Source: Rhodobiaceae bacterium UBA7804 (GTDB lineage Bacteria > Pseudomonadota > Alphaproteobacteria > Parvibaculales > Parvibaculaceae). Taken from it: a stretch of DNA of 64,000 bases. A model generated the notes under the pieces. It was not told the DNA's origin and did no database searches. It saw nothing but the letters and a program-made list of their open reading frames with translations. The position numbers and the translations under genes were made by a program. Numbering within the stretch: the first letter of the stretch is position 1; the number at the start of each line of letters is the position of its first letter. Shown here piece after piece: positions 31,464-40,728 of this stretch. The stretch covers positions 65,220 to 129,219 of the forward strand of contig DLCG01000019.1 in the NCBI GenBank assembly GCA_002480495.1. Reading direction: 5' to 3'.

Positions 31464-32828
31464 ATGAGCTTTTTTGGATCGATGACCACGGCGATCACAG
31501 GCATTCGTGCCCAGTCGAGCGCCCTCGGACACATCTCGGATAATATCGCGAACTCGCAGACCGTGGGCTTCAAGCGCACGGATACGAGCTTCCAGGACAT
31601 CGTGACGGCTTCGACGAGCCGGAATCACCTGCCGGGCGCGGTGCTCGCGGCGCCGGCCTTCACCAATACGGTCCAGGGCTCCATCGACGCTTCCGAGACG
31701 CCGACCCACATGGCGATCAATGGCGAAGGCTTCTTCATCGTTTCCTCGCAGGTCGCGACCGTTGACGGAAACCCGGTCTTCGACGGCGTGAACTACTACA
31801 CCCGGCGCGGCGACTTCACGATGGACAAGCATGGCTATCTCGTGAACGGCGCGGGCTATGCGCTGCAGGGCCTCGAAATCGATCCGACAACGGGCAACCC
31901 GGTCGGCGACACGCCGGGCCGCATCCAGATCGACCGCGACTTCCTGGCGGCGCGCACGACCTCGACCATCAGCTATCGCGCGAACCTGCCGGCCTGGCCG
32001 AAGACGGTGAACGCCGATCCCGATATCGCGAACAGCGAACTGCTGACCGTCGGCCGCTTCACGCCGGCGCTTGCGGACCTCAGCGCGATCTCGGCGGCGA
32101 ACGAGGACATCTTCCTCGACAATTCGCTCTCGGGTGGCGCGGTGACGGGCTATGACGCGCTGGGCGCGCCGGCCAACGTGCAGTTCCGCTGGGCGAAGGT
32201 GGACAATGAAGATGGCGGCGGCGACACCTGGAACCTGTTCTACAAGGTGGATGACGGCGCGACGGGCGCCGACGACAAATGGCTGAATGTGGGGCAGGAC
32301 TATGCCTTTGACGGGCAGGGGCGGCTCTCGCCCGCCGTCGACTCCACGACCATCACCGGCATGACGGTGAACGGCGTTTCGCTCGGCGATATCGTGCTCG
32401 ATCACGGCGCGTCGAACATCACGCAGTTCGAGGACGACAACGGCACCGTGGAGACGACGGCGCTCGACCAGAACGGCTATCCGTCCGGCGAACTCGTGAG
32501 CATCGCGGTTTCGGAGAACGGACGCATCACCGGCACCTATTCGAACGGCAAGACGGTCGACCTCGCGGAAGTGTCGCTGGCGAAGTTCAATGCGGCGGAC
32601 AAGCTGCAGAAGATCGACGGCACGGCCTTTGCCGCGACGCAGGAATCGGGCGAGCCGATGCTGACGGGCGGCGGGAACGTGATCGGTTCGGCGCAGGAAG
32701 CGTCGAATGTCGACATCGCCGACGAATTCTCGAAGCTGATCGTGACGCAGCAGGCCTATACGGCAGGCACGCGCATCGTGACGACGGCCGACCAGCTCAT
32801 CAGCGAAACGCTGAACATGAAGCGCTAG
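31464..32828 (+). CDS. flgE: Flagellar hook protein FlgE
   Basis: A 454-residue hook subunit. The N-terminal rod-type helix (SSALGHISDNIANSQTVGFKRTDTSF) and the C-terminal motif (ISETLNMKR) are the assembly domains shared by axial proteins. GEGFFIVS and YTRRGDFTMDKHGYLVN form the D1 region. Start at 31464, GGAG 7 nt upstream; the frame is open farther back but without the family's N-terminus. flgD is not adjacent, unlike in many gene clusters. A GC hairpin at 32838-32862 separates it from flgK. Confidence 0.93.
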   Translation: MSFFGSMTTAITGIRAQSSALGHISDNIANSQTVGFKRTDTSFQDIVTASTSRNHLPGAVLAAPAFTNTVQGSIDASETPTHMAINGEGFFIVSSQVATVDGNPVFDGVNYYTRRGDFTMDKHGYLVNGAGYALQGLEIDPTTGNPVGDTPGRIQIDRDFLAARTTSTISYRANLPAWPKTVNADPDIANSELLTVGRFTPALADLSAISAANEDIFLDNSLSGGAVTGYDALGAPANVQFRWAKVDNEDGGGDTWNLFYKVDDGATGADDKWLNVGQDYAFDGQGRLSPAVDSTTITGMTVNGVSLGDIVLDHGASNITQFEDDNGTVETTALDQNGYPSGELVSIAVSENGRITGTYSNGKTVDLAEVSLAKFNAADKLQKIDGTAFAATQESGEPMLTGGGNVIGSAQEASNVDIADEFSKLIVTQQAYTAGTRIVTTADQLISETLNMKR

Positions 32829-32837
32829 TAGCGCCAA

Positions 32838-32862
32838 CCGCGGCGGGCGAACCCCGCCGCGG
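32838..32862 (+). repeat. GC-rich hairpin between flgE and flgK
   Basis: CCGCGGCGGG, loop CGAAC, CCCGCCGCGG: a perfect 10-bp stem with no T-run after it. It may stabilise flgE mRNA or attenuate read-through into flgK. Confidence 0.65.
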
Positions 32863-32897
32863 CACCTGAACGGGCAAGTCACTCACCGGATAACCCC

Positions 32898-34748
32898 ATG
32901 ACCCTTTCCTCCGCCCTTGGCGCCGCAATGAGCGGATTGAATGTCTCCCAGTCCGGGATCGACATTACATCGCGCAACATCGCCAATGTGGGTACGCCCG
33001 GCTATACGCGGAAGGTGGCGCAGCAGACCAACCTGCTGGCGGGCGGCGAAGGCATCGGCGTGCGCCGCGAGGCGGCGCAGCGGACGGTCGACCAGTTCCT
33101 GCAGCAGCAGCTGCGCAGTTCGACGGCTTCCTCCGCCTTTCTCAACATCAAGTCGAGCATGCTCGGACGGATCGACGCGGGCTTCGGCACGCCCGACTCG
33201 AACAGCTCCATCGCAGGCGCCGTGAGTTCGCTCGCGACGATGCTGCAGGAGCTGATCGACAATCCGGAATCGGAGCCGGCGCGCGCATCGTTCATCAACG
33301 AGGCGTCGAACCTCGCGACAAAGCTCAACCAGACCTCGGACACGATCCAGGCCATGCGCCTCGAAGCGGAGCGCAATATCGCGGCGGGCGTGGAACAGGC
33401 GAACGCGCTGCTCAATACCATTGCGAGCGTGAACAACCAGATCGCCTCGCGCCAGGCGGGCAGCCTTTCCATCGGCGACCTGCAGGACCAGCGCGACATG
33501 GCGATCGACGAACTGTCGCGCCTCATGGATGTGAAGGTCGTGAACCGGGACGACGGTACGGTGACGGTGTTCACCTCGGGCGGACAATTGCTGCTCGACC
33601 GCACGCCAGTGGAGCTCACCTTCGACGAGCACACGCAGATGGACCCCACCTCCACCTATGAGAATGGCGGTGTGGGAACGATCCGGCTCGTTTCCGGCTC
33701 GACCTCCATCGATCTCATCGCGGCGGGCGCGCTCCGCTCCGGCGCGCTTGCCGGATATGTGGAGATGCGCGACGAAATCCTGCCGGAAGCGCAGGCGCAG
33801 CTCGACGAACTGGCGGCTCAGCTCGCGCTCGCCATGTCGGAAGAGACGGTCGAGGGTACCGATGCCGTGGATGGCGCGGCGACCGGCTTCGACATCGATA
33901 CGAGCGACATGGTCGCGGGCAACACGATCAACCTTTCCTACACGGTGGGCGGGGTGCGGCAGGACGTGACGATCGTCAGGGTGGACGATCCCTCGGTCCT
34001 GCCGCTTTCCGACAGCGTGACGGCGGCGACGGGCGACACGGTGATCGGCATCAATTTCGATCAGCCGATGGCGAATATCATCGCGGACCTGCAGGCCGCG
34101 CTGCCCGGCGATGTGGTGGTGTCGAACCCGGCCGGCAATACGATCCGCTTCCTCGACGACGGGGCCGTTGGCAACAGCGACATCGACGCGGTGAGCGCGA
34201 CGATCACGCCCTCGGCGCTGACGGGGGCGGGCACGGGGCTGCCCCTCTTCACCGATGGCGAGAACGGGACCGTCTTCTCCAACAGCCTGGACGGCATCGG
34301 ACAGAAGACCGGTTTCGCCTCGCGCATCACGGTGAACCCGGCGGTTATCGCGGACGATACGGTGCTCGTTTCCTACGATGCGGGCGTGCCGATGGGCGAC
34401 ACGACGCGGCCGCTCGACTTTCTGGCGCGGCTCACCTCCAATACGCGGACCTACGCGCCCGAGACGGGTATCGGCGGCAGCGCCACGCCCTTCAACGGGA
34501 CGATAGACGAATTCGCGCGCCGCATCGTTTCGTTCCAGTCGAGCCAGGCCTCGAACGCGGAGCGCGATGCCGAGGCGCAGCAGGTGGTGACCTCATCGCT
34601 GCAGGATCGTTTCGACGCCGAGACGGGCGTCAATATCGACGATGAGATGTCGAACCTCCTGCTGCTCCAGAATGCCTATTCGGCCAATGCGCGGGTCATT
34701 TCGACCATCCAGGAACTCTTCACCGTGCTCATGAGCATCGGCAGGTAA
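32898..34748 (+). CDS. flgK: Hook-filament junction protein FlgK (HAP1)
   Basis: A 616-residue axial protein. N-terminal LGAAMSGLNVSQSGIDITSRNIANVGTPGYTRK and C-terminal EMSNLLLLQNAYSANARVISTIQELFTVLM are the FlgK-type coiled assembly segments. The middle (about 150-480) is variable and acidic. It joins hook and filament. Five nucleotides separate it from flgL, so they are translated from the same message. Confidence 0.93.
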   Translation: MTLSSALGAAMSGLNVSQSGIDITSRNIANVGTPGYTRKVAQQTNLLAGGEGIGVRREAAQRTVDQFLQQQLRSSTASSAFLNIKSSMLGRIDAGFGTPDSNSSIAGAVSSLATMLQELIDNPESEPARASFINEASNLATKLNQTSDTIQAMRLEAERNIAAGVEQANALLNTIASVNNQIASRQAGSLSIGDLQDQRDMAIDELSRLMDVKVVNRDDGTVTVFTSGGQLLLDRTPVELTFDEHTQMDPTSTYENGGVGTIRLVSGSTSIDLIAAGALRSGALAGYVEMRDEILPEAQAQLDELAAQLALAMSEETVEGTDAVDGAATGFDIDTSDMVAGNTINLSYTVGGVRQDVTIVRVDDPSVLPLSDSVTAATGDTVIGINFDQPMANIIADLQAALPGDVVVSNPAGNTIRFLDDGAVGNSDIDAVSATITPSALTGAGTGLPLFTDGENGTVFSNSLDGIGQKTGFASRITVNPAVIADDTVLVSYDAGVPMGDTTRPLDFLARLTSNTRTYAPETGIGGSATPFNGTIDEFARRIVSFQSSQASNAERDAEAQQVVTSSLQDRFDAETGVNIDDEMSNLLLLQNAYSANARVISTIQELFTVLMSIGR

Positions 34749-34753
34749 ACGTC

Positions 34754-36247
34754 ATGCAGATTTCCACGCTTTCCCAGTCCCTCGCGCTGCGCCAGTCGAT
34801 CGGCGAGATGCGCGCCCAGTTCGACGATCTGCAGCGCCAGCTTTCGACAGGGCTCAAGACGGATTCCTATGCGAAGCTCGGCACGGACCGGAACACAGTT
34901 CTCTCGCTTTCGCACCAGCTTTCGCAGCTCTCGTCCTACACCAACACGATCACCAAGACGCAGATGCGCATCGACGTGATGTCGACCGCGATGACGCGCG
35001 TGAACGACATTGCGAGCGAGACGAAAACCTCGCTCGTCACATCGGGCTTCGATCTGGTGAACGGCACGCAGACGGATGCGCAGGTGCAGGCGGCGATGAG
35101 CTTCGACGAGATGGTGAACCTGCTCAACCTGCAGGTGGAAGACCGCTATCTCTTCGGCGGCAAGGACACGCAGACAAGGCCTGTGGCGCTGCCCGAGGAA
35201 ATCCTGAACGGGAGCGGCGACAAGGCGGGCCTCAAGCAGTTCATCGACGAAAGGGCGCAGGCCGATCTCGGCGCGGACGGGCGCGGGCGGCTGACGCTCG
35301 GTACAGCGGGTGCGACTGTGACGCTGGCGGAGGACGCCGATCCGAGCGTTTTCGGCTTCAAGATCTCCGACGTGCAATCCGGCCTCGGCAATGCGACGGT
35401 GACGGGCCCCGCGGGCTCACCGCAGGGAATAGACGTCGAATTCACAGGCCTGCCCACGGCAGGGCAGACGATCTCCTTCGAACTCGATCTGCCGGACGGC
35501 ACCTCGACCACGGTGACGCTCACGGCGTCGGCCAACAACCCGCCGGAGGAAGGCGAGTTCACCATCGGCGCCGACCCGGCAACGACGGCGGCGAACTTCC
35601 AGTCGGCGCTCGATACCGCGATCCAGCGCGAGGCGAATGTCACGCTGAAGGCGGCATCGGCCGTGGAGGCCGCGAACAATTTCTTCGACTATGCCGCGGG
35701 CGGGGCGCCCCAGCGCGTCGACGGACCGCCCTTCGACACGGCGACAGGGCTTCGCGATGCGACGGAGGCCGACACGGTCTTCTGGTACAGCGGCGATCTC
35801 GGCCCCGATGCGGGCAAGGATTTCGCTGCGCAGATCGACGAGAGCCGGAAGCTCGAATATGGCGCGCGGGCCGACCAGGCCTCGATCCGCGACACACTGA
35901 AAATGTCTGCGCTGCTGGCCTCGGTGGAATATTCCGATGCCGACGACCTCGAACAGCGCGACAGCTATCGCGCGTTGACGAACCGGGCGGGGCAGGTGCT
36001 TAACTTCGAGGGCGTGCAGTCGGTCGAGAGCATCGTGACCAATCTTGGTCTCGCCTCGGCGACGCTGGAGAACACGCAGAACCGGCACGACGCGACCATG
36101 GCGACGGCGAATGAAATTCTCGGCGACATACAGAACGCCGATCCCTACGAGGTCGGCGTGAAGCTCACCACGCTGCAAACGCAGTTGCAGGCGAGCTATC
36201 AAGTGACGGCGATGCTCTCCCAGCTCTCGCTCGTGAACTACATCTAG
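34754..36247 (+). CDS. flgL: Hook-filament junction protein FlgL (HAP3)
   Basis: A 497-residue flagellin-like protein with N-terminal MRAQFDDLQRQLSTGLKTDSYAKLG and C-terminal LTTLQTQLQASYQVTAMLSQLSLVNYI. It is longer than enterobacterial FlgL (about 320) but within the alphaproteobacterial range. The central region (about 190-300) is beta-rich and variable. It is the last gene of the flgEKL unit, followed by a strong terminator. Confidence 0.88.
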   Translation: MQISTLSQSLALRQSIGEMRAQFDDLQRQLSTGLKTDSYAKLGTDRNTVLSLSHQLSQLSSYTNTITKTQMRIDVMSTAMTRVNDIASETKTSLVTSGFDLVNGTQTDAQVQAAMSFDEMVNLLNLQVEDRYLFGGKDTQTRPVALPEEILNGSGDKAGLKQFIDERAQADLGADGRGRLTLGTAGATVTLAEDADPSVFGFKISDVQSGLGNATVTGPAGSPQGIDVEFTGLPTAGQTISFELDLPDGTSTTVTLTASANNPPEEGEFTIGADPATTAANFQSALDTAIQREANVTLKAASAVEAANNFFDYAAGGAPQRVDGPPFDTATGLRDATEADTVFWYSGDLGPDAGKDFAAQIDESRKLEYGARADQASIRDTLKMSALLASVEYSDADDLEQRDSYRALTNRAGQVLNFEGVQSVESIVTNLGLASATLENTQNRHDATMATANEILGDIQNADPYEVGVKLTTLQTQLQASYQVTAMLSQLSLVNYI

Positions 36248-36266
36248 CGGAAGAAACGCCGCGGAG

Positions 36267-36297
36267 AAAAAGGGCCCGGGACGACGGGCCCTTTTTT
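36267..36297 (+). terminator. Rho-independent terminator after flgL
   Basis: AAAAAGGGCCCG, loop GGACGA-type 6 nt, CGGGCCCTTTTTT. Perfect stem and T-run. Confidence 0.92.
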
Positions 36298-36438
36298 CAT
36301 TTGCGCTTTCCTCAAGCCGCCCCGACGTCAAGACGCGGGGAAGCGACGCCCATGTTGCGTGGCCTCAAAAAGGCGGCATTCTGTGCGGCATCGGATCAAC
36401 CGGCCGGACAGAACAAGAAGACAGGGAGGAAGCCAATC

Positions 36439-37230
36439 ATGAAACTCGACAGCTCCATTTCCGCCGTGGTGACGGGCGGCGCATCGGGCCTCGGCAAGGC
36501 GACGGTGAAGGCGCTGCGCGACCTCGGTGTGAAGGTCGCTATCTTCGACCTCAACAAGGAGAATGGCGAGCGTGTGGCGAAGGAACTCGGCGCCACCTAT
36601 TGCGAAGTGAACGTGATGGACGAGGCCTCGGTCGATGCGGGCTTCGAAAAAGCGCGCGCGGCGAACGGACAGGAGCGCTGCCTCGTGAACTGCGCTGGCG
36701 GCGGACGCGGCGGCAAGACGATCGCGCGCGACAAGACGACGGGCGAAATCATCCCCTTCAAGATTTCGGATTTCGAATATGTGCTGGGGCTCAACACGGT
36801 GGGTACATTCCGCTGCATCGTGAAGAGCGCGGCGGGGATGGCGACGCTCGATCCCCTGGAGGGCGGCGAGCGCGGCGCGATCGTGAACACGGGTTCGGTC
36901 GCGGCGGAGGATGGGCAGATCGGGCAGGTGGCCTATTCGGCGGCGAAGGCGGCGATCAAGGGCATGACGCTCACCATCGCGCGCGACCTCAGCCGCGAGG
37001 GCATTCGCATCAACACGATCCTGCCGGGCATCATGGCAACGCCGCCCATGCTGGGCGTGAAGGACCGCGCGCCGCAGATTTTCGAGAACCTGGCGGCATC
37101 GGTGCCTTTCCCGCCGCGTCTCGGCGATCCGTCCGAATATGCCGACCTTGCCTGCACCATGCTGCGCAACGGCTATTTCAACGGAGAGACGGTGCGCCTC
37201 GACGGCGCGATCCGCATGCCGCCGCGCTGA
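36439..37230 (+). CDS. SDR, 3-hydroxyacyl-CoA dehydrogenase type-2-like
   Basis: A 263-residue classical SDR. Cofactor motif TGGASGLGKATV (about 13-24), Asp in AIFDLN giving NAD preference, NCAGGG, Ser in VNTGSVAAEDGQIGQ, and Tyr/Lys in YSAAKAAIKG. The pattern and PFPPRLGDPSEYA near the end match type-II 3-hydroxyacyl-CoA dehydrogenases (HSD10-like). Start at 36439 with AGGAGG 9 nt upstream. It is unrelated to flagella and sits inside the cluster; its stop abuts that of the convergent HPP gene. Confidence 0.87.
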   Translation: MKLDSSISAVVTGGASGLGKATVKALRDLGVKVAIFDLNKENGERVAKELGATYCEVNVMDEASVDAGFEKARAANGQERCLVNCAGGGRGGKTIARDKTTGEIIPFKISDFEYVLGLNTVGTFRCIVKSAAGMATLDPLEGGERGAIVNTGSVAAEDGQIGQVAYSAAKAAIKGMTLTIARDLSREGIRINTILPGIMATPPMLGVKDRAPQIFENLAASVPFPPRLGDPSEYADLACTMLRNGYFNGETVRLDGAIRMPPR

Positions 37231-38400
37231 TCAGGCGGCGAGAGTCCGGCGGGCGAGGGCGGCGATCACGTCGGTGCGCGTGACGATGCCCTCGAGCCGC
37301 CCTTTCGAGAGAACGGGGACGGCGTCGCAATCGCCCTGGGCAAGCATGGGAAGGAGGGCGCCGGCCTGCGTGGCCGGCGTCGCCTTCGGTGCGGCGACGG
37401 ACATGATGTCGCCCGCCTTCACGGGCGTGGCATATCCTTCGCCCAGCAGGCGGACCATCGCCGCGCCGAGGCCGCGATCCAGACGGAGCGCATCCTCCCG
37501 CGCGCGGCGGATCAGATTGATCTGGAAGATGACACCGAGATAGCGGTCCTCCTCGGCGACGACGGGGAGGGAGGTGAAGCCGTGGCGGCGGAAGAGATCC
37601 GCGACTTCGGAGAGCGGCGTGTCGAGACCGACTGTCACCAGGTCGCGCGACATGATGTCGGCGGCGGTGAGAGGCTCGGTCCTGTGCGTCGCGGCCTGAA
37701 GCTCGGCAGCGCCGATGAGACGGGCGAGATCCTCGACGCCGAGATTCAGCGACTGGCGATAGCGCTGGAGAATGCCCGTCAGTTCTTCCTCGGTGAGGCC
37801 GAGACGCTCGAGCGGCGGATGGTCCGTGGTTCCCTGAGCGTGTTCCTCGTCGAACTGACGGAAGGGATAGCGCCGTCCGGTGAGATGCGCATAGGCGGTG
37901 GCGGCGGCGACCAGAACGAAAGTGCCAAGAGCGACGGGCATCAAGGCGAACCAGTAGCCGAGTTCGGCGATGGCTTCGGGGTTCATTGCCGCCGTCATGG
38001 CGACGGCGCCCGCGGGCGGGTGAACGGCCCGTGCGAAGCCGATCAGGGCGACCGTGAAGCCCACCGCGAGGGCGATGCGGAGCGCGGGATCGGGGATGTT
38101 CAGGCAGATCGTCACGCCGACAAGGGCGGCGATGGTGTTGCCGACAATCGCGGACCAAGGCTGGGCGAGAGGGCTGTTCGGAACGGCGAAGAGGAGCACC
38201 GCCGAGGCGCCGAACGGCGCGATCAGATAGAGCCCGAGCTCAAGATCGGCCTGGGGCGAAAGAATGAAAAGCCCCGCGACGGCGAGGCCCGCAAATGCGC
38301 CGAACCCCGCACGCATGGCTTCCGCGGCGGAGACAGGCGGTATGGCCGGACCGATCGCACGGAGCGAGGGCCGGACGCGCTTTTCGAAAGTGGGCGACAT
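37231..38400 (-). CDS. HPP-family membrane protein with two CBS domains
   Basis: A 389-residue protein. The N-terminal half holds four or more TM helices with the HPP motif in FARAVHPPAGAVAMTAAMN (about 125-143). The C-terminal half holds two CBS domains (TAADIMSRDLVTVGLDTPL..., VKAGDIMSVAAPKATPATQ...), which sense adenine nucleotides. HPP proteins have been linked to nitrite transport and CBS regulation; substrate here is unknown. It lies 1 nt from the convergent SDR stop. FlaF begins about 60 bp further right on the same strand. Confidence 0.85.
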   Translation of the reverse strand: MSPTFEKRVRPSLRAIGPAIPPVSAAEAMRAGFGAFAGLAVAGLFILSPQADLELGLYLIAPFGASAVLLFAVPNSPLAQPWSAIVGNTIAALVGVTICLNIPDPALRIALAVGFTVALIGFARAVHPPAGAVAMTAAMNPEAIAELGYWFALMPVALGTFVLVAAATAYAHLTGRRYPFRQFDEEHAQGTTDHPPLERLGLTEEELTGILQRYRQSLNLGVEDLARLIGAAELQAATHRTEPLTAADIMSRDLVTVGLDTPLSEVADLFRRHGFTSLPVVAEEDRYLGVIFQINLIRRAREDALRLDRGLGAAMVRLLGEGYATPVKAGDIMSVAAPKATPATQAGALLPMLAQGDCDAVPVLSKGRLEGIVTRTDVIAALARRTLAA

Positions 38401-38463
38401 GGCGCCGGGTTATACACAAATTCGCGCGGCTTCAACGCTCTATTCCGCGCCGCCCGGTATCGC

Positions 38464-38841
38464 TCAGGCGCGGGAGTAAAGGCCCGCGGCGATCTCGCGA
38501 TTGATCATGATGAGCGTGTCGAGAAGTTTCGGCTCAGGCTCCCGGCTCGCCTCGATCTCGTTCGTCCGCTTGAAGATGAAGACGGCGAGGTTTGCGATGT
38601 TCTGCTTGATCTCGCGGGGGAGCGGATGTTCCTTTTCCGCGGCGGAGGCGGCAAAAACGGTCCAGATGCGGCGATTATAGGTGAGCGCATCGTGAAGCGC
38701 GGCGTGTTTTTCCTCTTCCCAGTTGTCGCGGATACGCTGCAACTGGCCCGCCGCCCTTGTCAGGATCGTCGCTTCGAATTCGCGCGGATCCTTCGGCGCA
38801 TTGCGCGAGGCACTGGCATAAGCCTCAAGAGCCTTTGACAT
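38464..38841 (-). CDS. flaF: Flagellar biosynthesis regulator FlaF
   Basis: A 125-residue all-alpha protein typical of alphaproteobacterial FlaF: ALEAYASASRNAPKDPREFEATILTRAAGQL, ALTYNRRIWTVFA and LPREIKQNIANLAVFIFKRT. FlaF is needed for flagellin synthesis and export and acts opposite to FlbT. It overlaps the FlbT stop by 17 nt. Confidence 0.92.
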   Translation of the reverse strand: MSKALEAYASASRNAPKDPREFEATILTRAAGQLQRIRDNWEEEKHAALHDALTYNRRIWTVFAASAAEKEHPLPREIKQNIANLAVFIFKRTNEIEASREPEPKLLDTLIMINREIAAGLYSRA

Positions 38842-39217
38842 TCTCCAACAGCCCCCGTTCGTACTCGATCAGCTTTCGAGCTTCCTTGAGGGCTTTATAC
38901 ATTTCGCCAGTTAAGATTTTACTGTTGATGGCGTCGATAAAGGGCGTTGTGGAGGGGGCGGCCTGCATCACATCCTTAACGATCTGGAAATAGAGCTCGT
39001 GATGGGGACGCGGATCGGCGGCGAGATACATCATCTGGACGATCAGATAGACGCGCTTGCAGGGCGTATCGGCGTCGTCCGTGCGCAGGATGTCCTTCTC
39101 GCGCAGGATCGGCGAGTCGCCCTCGATGAAGAGCCGCGTGCGCTGGTCGTCATTGGTGATGACGCTGTCGCCCAGAATGAAGCGTTCGCCGGGCTTGAGT
39201 TCGACTTTGAGGGCCAT
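38825..39217 (-). CDS. flbT: Flagellin mRNA regulator FlbT
   Basis: A 130-residue protein of the FlbT family: LKVELKPGERFILGDSVITNDDQRTRLFIEGDSPILREKDIL. FlbT binds the 5' leader of flagellin mRNA and limits its translation until the hook is complete. Its gene is followed by flaF and preceded by the two flagellin genes it would control, all on the minus strand. Confidence 0.93.
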   Translation of the reverse strand: MALKVELKPGERFILGDSVITNDDQRTRLFIEGDSPILREKDILRTDDADTPCKRVYLIVQMMYLAADPRPHHELYFQIVKDVMQAAPSTTPFIDAINSKILTGEMYKALKEARKLIEYERGLLENVKGS

Positions 39218-39316
39218 GCTTTTCCGTCCTGACGGCGAATCTCTGCGGGAATTTGCCGAGTGTAGCGCGATTTCGCCCGTTCAGGGAGCCAGGGAAGGGC
39301 GCCCGTCACGAAGAAA

Positions 39317-39340
39317 CGGCGGGAACCGAAGTTCCCGCCG
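39317..39340 (-). terminator. Terminator of the first flagellin gene (UUCG tetraloop)
   Basis: On the minus strand, CGGCGGGAAC-TTCG-GTTCCCGCCG followed by TTTCTT. The cUUCGg loop makes an unusually stable RNA hairpin. Confidence 0.9.
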
Positions 39341-39385
39341 TCCATTTTCCCGGTCCTGCGACCTCCACCCGAAGGTGGTGCCTCA

Positions 39386-40534
39386 TTAGCGGATGAGGCT
39401 GAGGACGCTCTGTTCCGCCTGGTTCGCCAGAGACAGCGAGGTCTGGGCGAGAGACTGGCGGGTCTGCAGAGCAAGCAGGTTCGCCGCTTCCTCGTTCGTG
39501 TCGGCCAGCGTCAGGTCGCCCGCACCGCCTTCGAGAACGCCGATCAGGTTCTTGGTGAAGTCCTGACGGTTCTGCACGACGGAGAGGTTCGCACCGAAGG
39601 TCGAAGCCTGTTCGCGGAGCGTCGAGGTCGCCGAGTCGAGCAGGGCGATGTCAGCGTCGATGTCCGAGAACGTCGTCTCGGTGATGCCGAGACCGGCCGA
39701 GTCATAGGTCACGCCCGTGATGTCGAGCTTGGACGTGCCGTCCTCGTTGAACTTCACCGTCAGGCTGTCGCCGTTCAGGAGGTTGATGCCGTTGAAGCTG
39801 GCATCCGAGGCGAGCTGGTCGATCTGCGTGCGCAGGTCGTTGTAGTCGCTCGCGTAGCTCGCACGGGCCGAGGTCAGCGTCTCACCGTTCGTGCCCTGCG
39901 TGCCGGAGGTGGCGATGCCGAAGCCCGCCGCACCCGTCGCCGCCGCGTCGCCAGCGATCACGAGGTCTTCACCCGAGGCAACTTCGAAGCTCAGCGAGTC
40001 ACCGTCGCGGGTGACCGTGAGGCCCGAGAGCGTGCCGGAGGCGCTCGTGAGGCCAGCGAGTTCAGCTTCGATGGCCGCAGCCGAAGAAGCCGCCGTCGCG
40101 TAGGTGGCCGTGTCGAAGGTGACCGTGACAGCCGACGCCGTGCCGATCTGGATCGTGATCGAACGGGCCGTCGCCGTGCCGGCGATCGCCGCAGCTTCGA
40201 CGGTCTTGTCGAGCGTGGTCGCGGTGGCCGAGGCCTGGAGCGCCTGGTTGGCGACAGACTTGGCCTGGTTGACGAGCTTCTGGATCGCCTTGATGCCTTC
40301 GTCGGCGGCGTTCAGCGTCTTCACGCCGAGGCTCATCGAGTCCTGGATGGCGCTGAGGTCGGACGCACGCGAGTTCAGGCCAGCAGCCGTGAAGTAAGAC
40401 TGCGGGTTGTCGAGAGCGCTGGAAACCTTGAGGCCGGTGGCGAGACGGTTCTGCGTCTGAGCCATGAGCTTTGCCGTACCCTGCAGGGTCTGCAGGTTCG
40501 AACGCACGGCGCTATTGATGACGATATCACCCAT
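39386..40534 (-). CDS. Flagellin (filament subunit) 1
   Basis: A 382-residue flagellin. N-terminal INSAVRSNLQTLQGTAKLMAQTQNRLATGLKVSSALDNPQSYF and C-terminal NLLALQTRQSLAQTSLSLANQAEQSVLSLIR form the D0/D1 coiled filament core. The centre (about 130-250) is variable, Ala/Thr-rich and a likely site of Ser/Thr glycosylation. The promoter is not clear; TGGCTC-N5-GAGC with the GG-N10-GC spacing at 40568-40582 is a weak sigma-54 candidate. Confidence 0.93.
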   Translation of the reverse strand: MGDIVINSAVRSNLQTLQGTAKLMAQTQNRLATGLKVSSALDNPQSYFTAAGLNSRASDLSAIQDSMSLGVKTLNAADEGIKAIQKLVNQAKSVANQALQASATATTLDKTVEAAAIAGTATARSITIQIGTASAVTVTFDTATYATAASSAAAIEAELAGLTSASGTLSGLTVTRDGDSLSFEVASGEDLVIAGDAAATGAAGFGIATSGTQGTNGETLTSARASYASDYNDLRTQIDQLASDASFNGINLLNGDSLTVKFNEDGTSKLDITGVTYDSAGLGITETTFSDIDADIALLDSATSTLREQASTFGANLSVVQNRQDFTKNLIGVLEGGAGDLTLADTNEEAANLLALQTRQSLAQTSLSLANQAEQSVLSLIR

Positions 40535-40567
40535 TTGTCTTGTCCTTTCCTAGGAACGATATTCACG

Positions 40568-40582
40568 GCTCTTCCTGAGCCA
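40568..40582 (-). promoter_or_regulatory. Weak sigma-54 promoter candidate of flagellin 1
   Basis: Minus-strand TGGCTCAGGAAGAGC: GG and GC are 10 nt apart, but the -12 element departs from TTGC. Confidence 0.3.
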
Positions 40583-40676
40583 TGGCGAGAGCATGAGGGC
40601 GCTCCCGTTAAGAGGCGGTAAAAGCCACCCGTTTTTTCCGCGCTTTTTCGAAAAAAATCCGTACACCCCGTTAACG

Positions 40677-40707
40677 AAAAAAGGGCGGACCCGGGGGTCC
40701 ACCCTTT
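40677..40707 (-). terminator. Terminator of the second flagellin gene
   Basis: On the minus strand, AAGGGTGGACC pairs with GGTCCGCCCTT (one G-T pair), then six Ts. Confidence 0.85.
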
Positions 40708-40728
40708 GAAATCCCTGAGGATTTATCC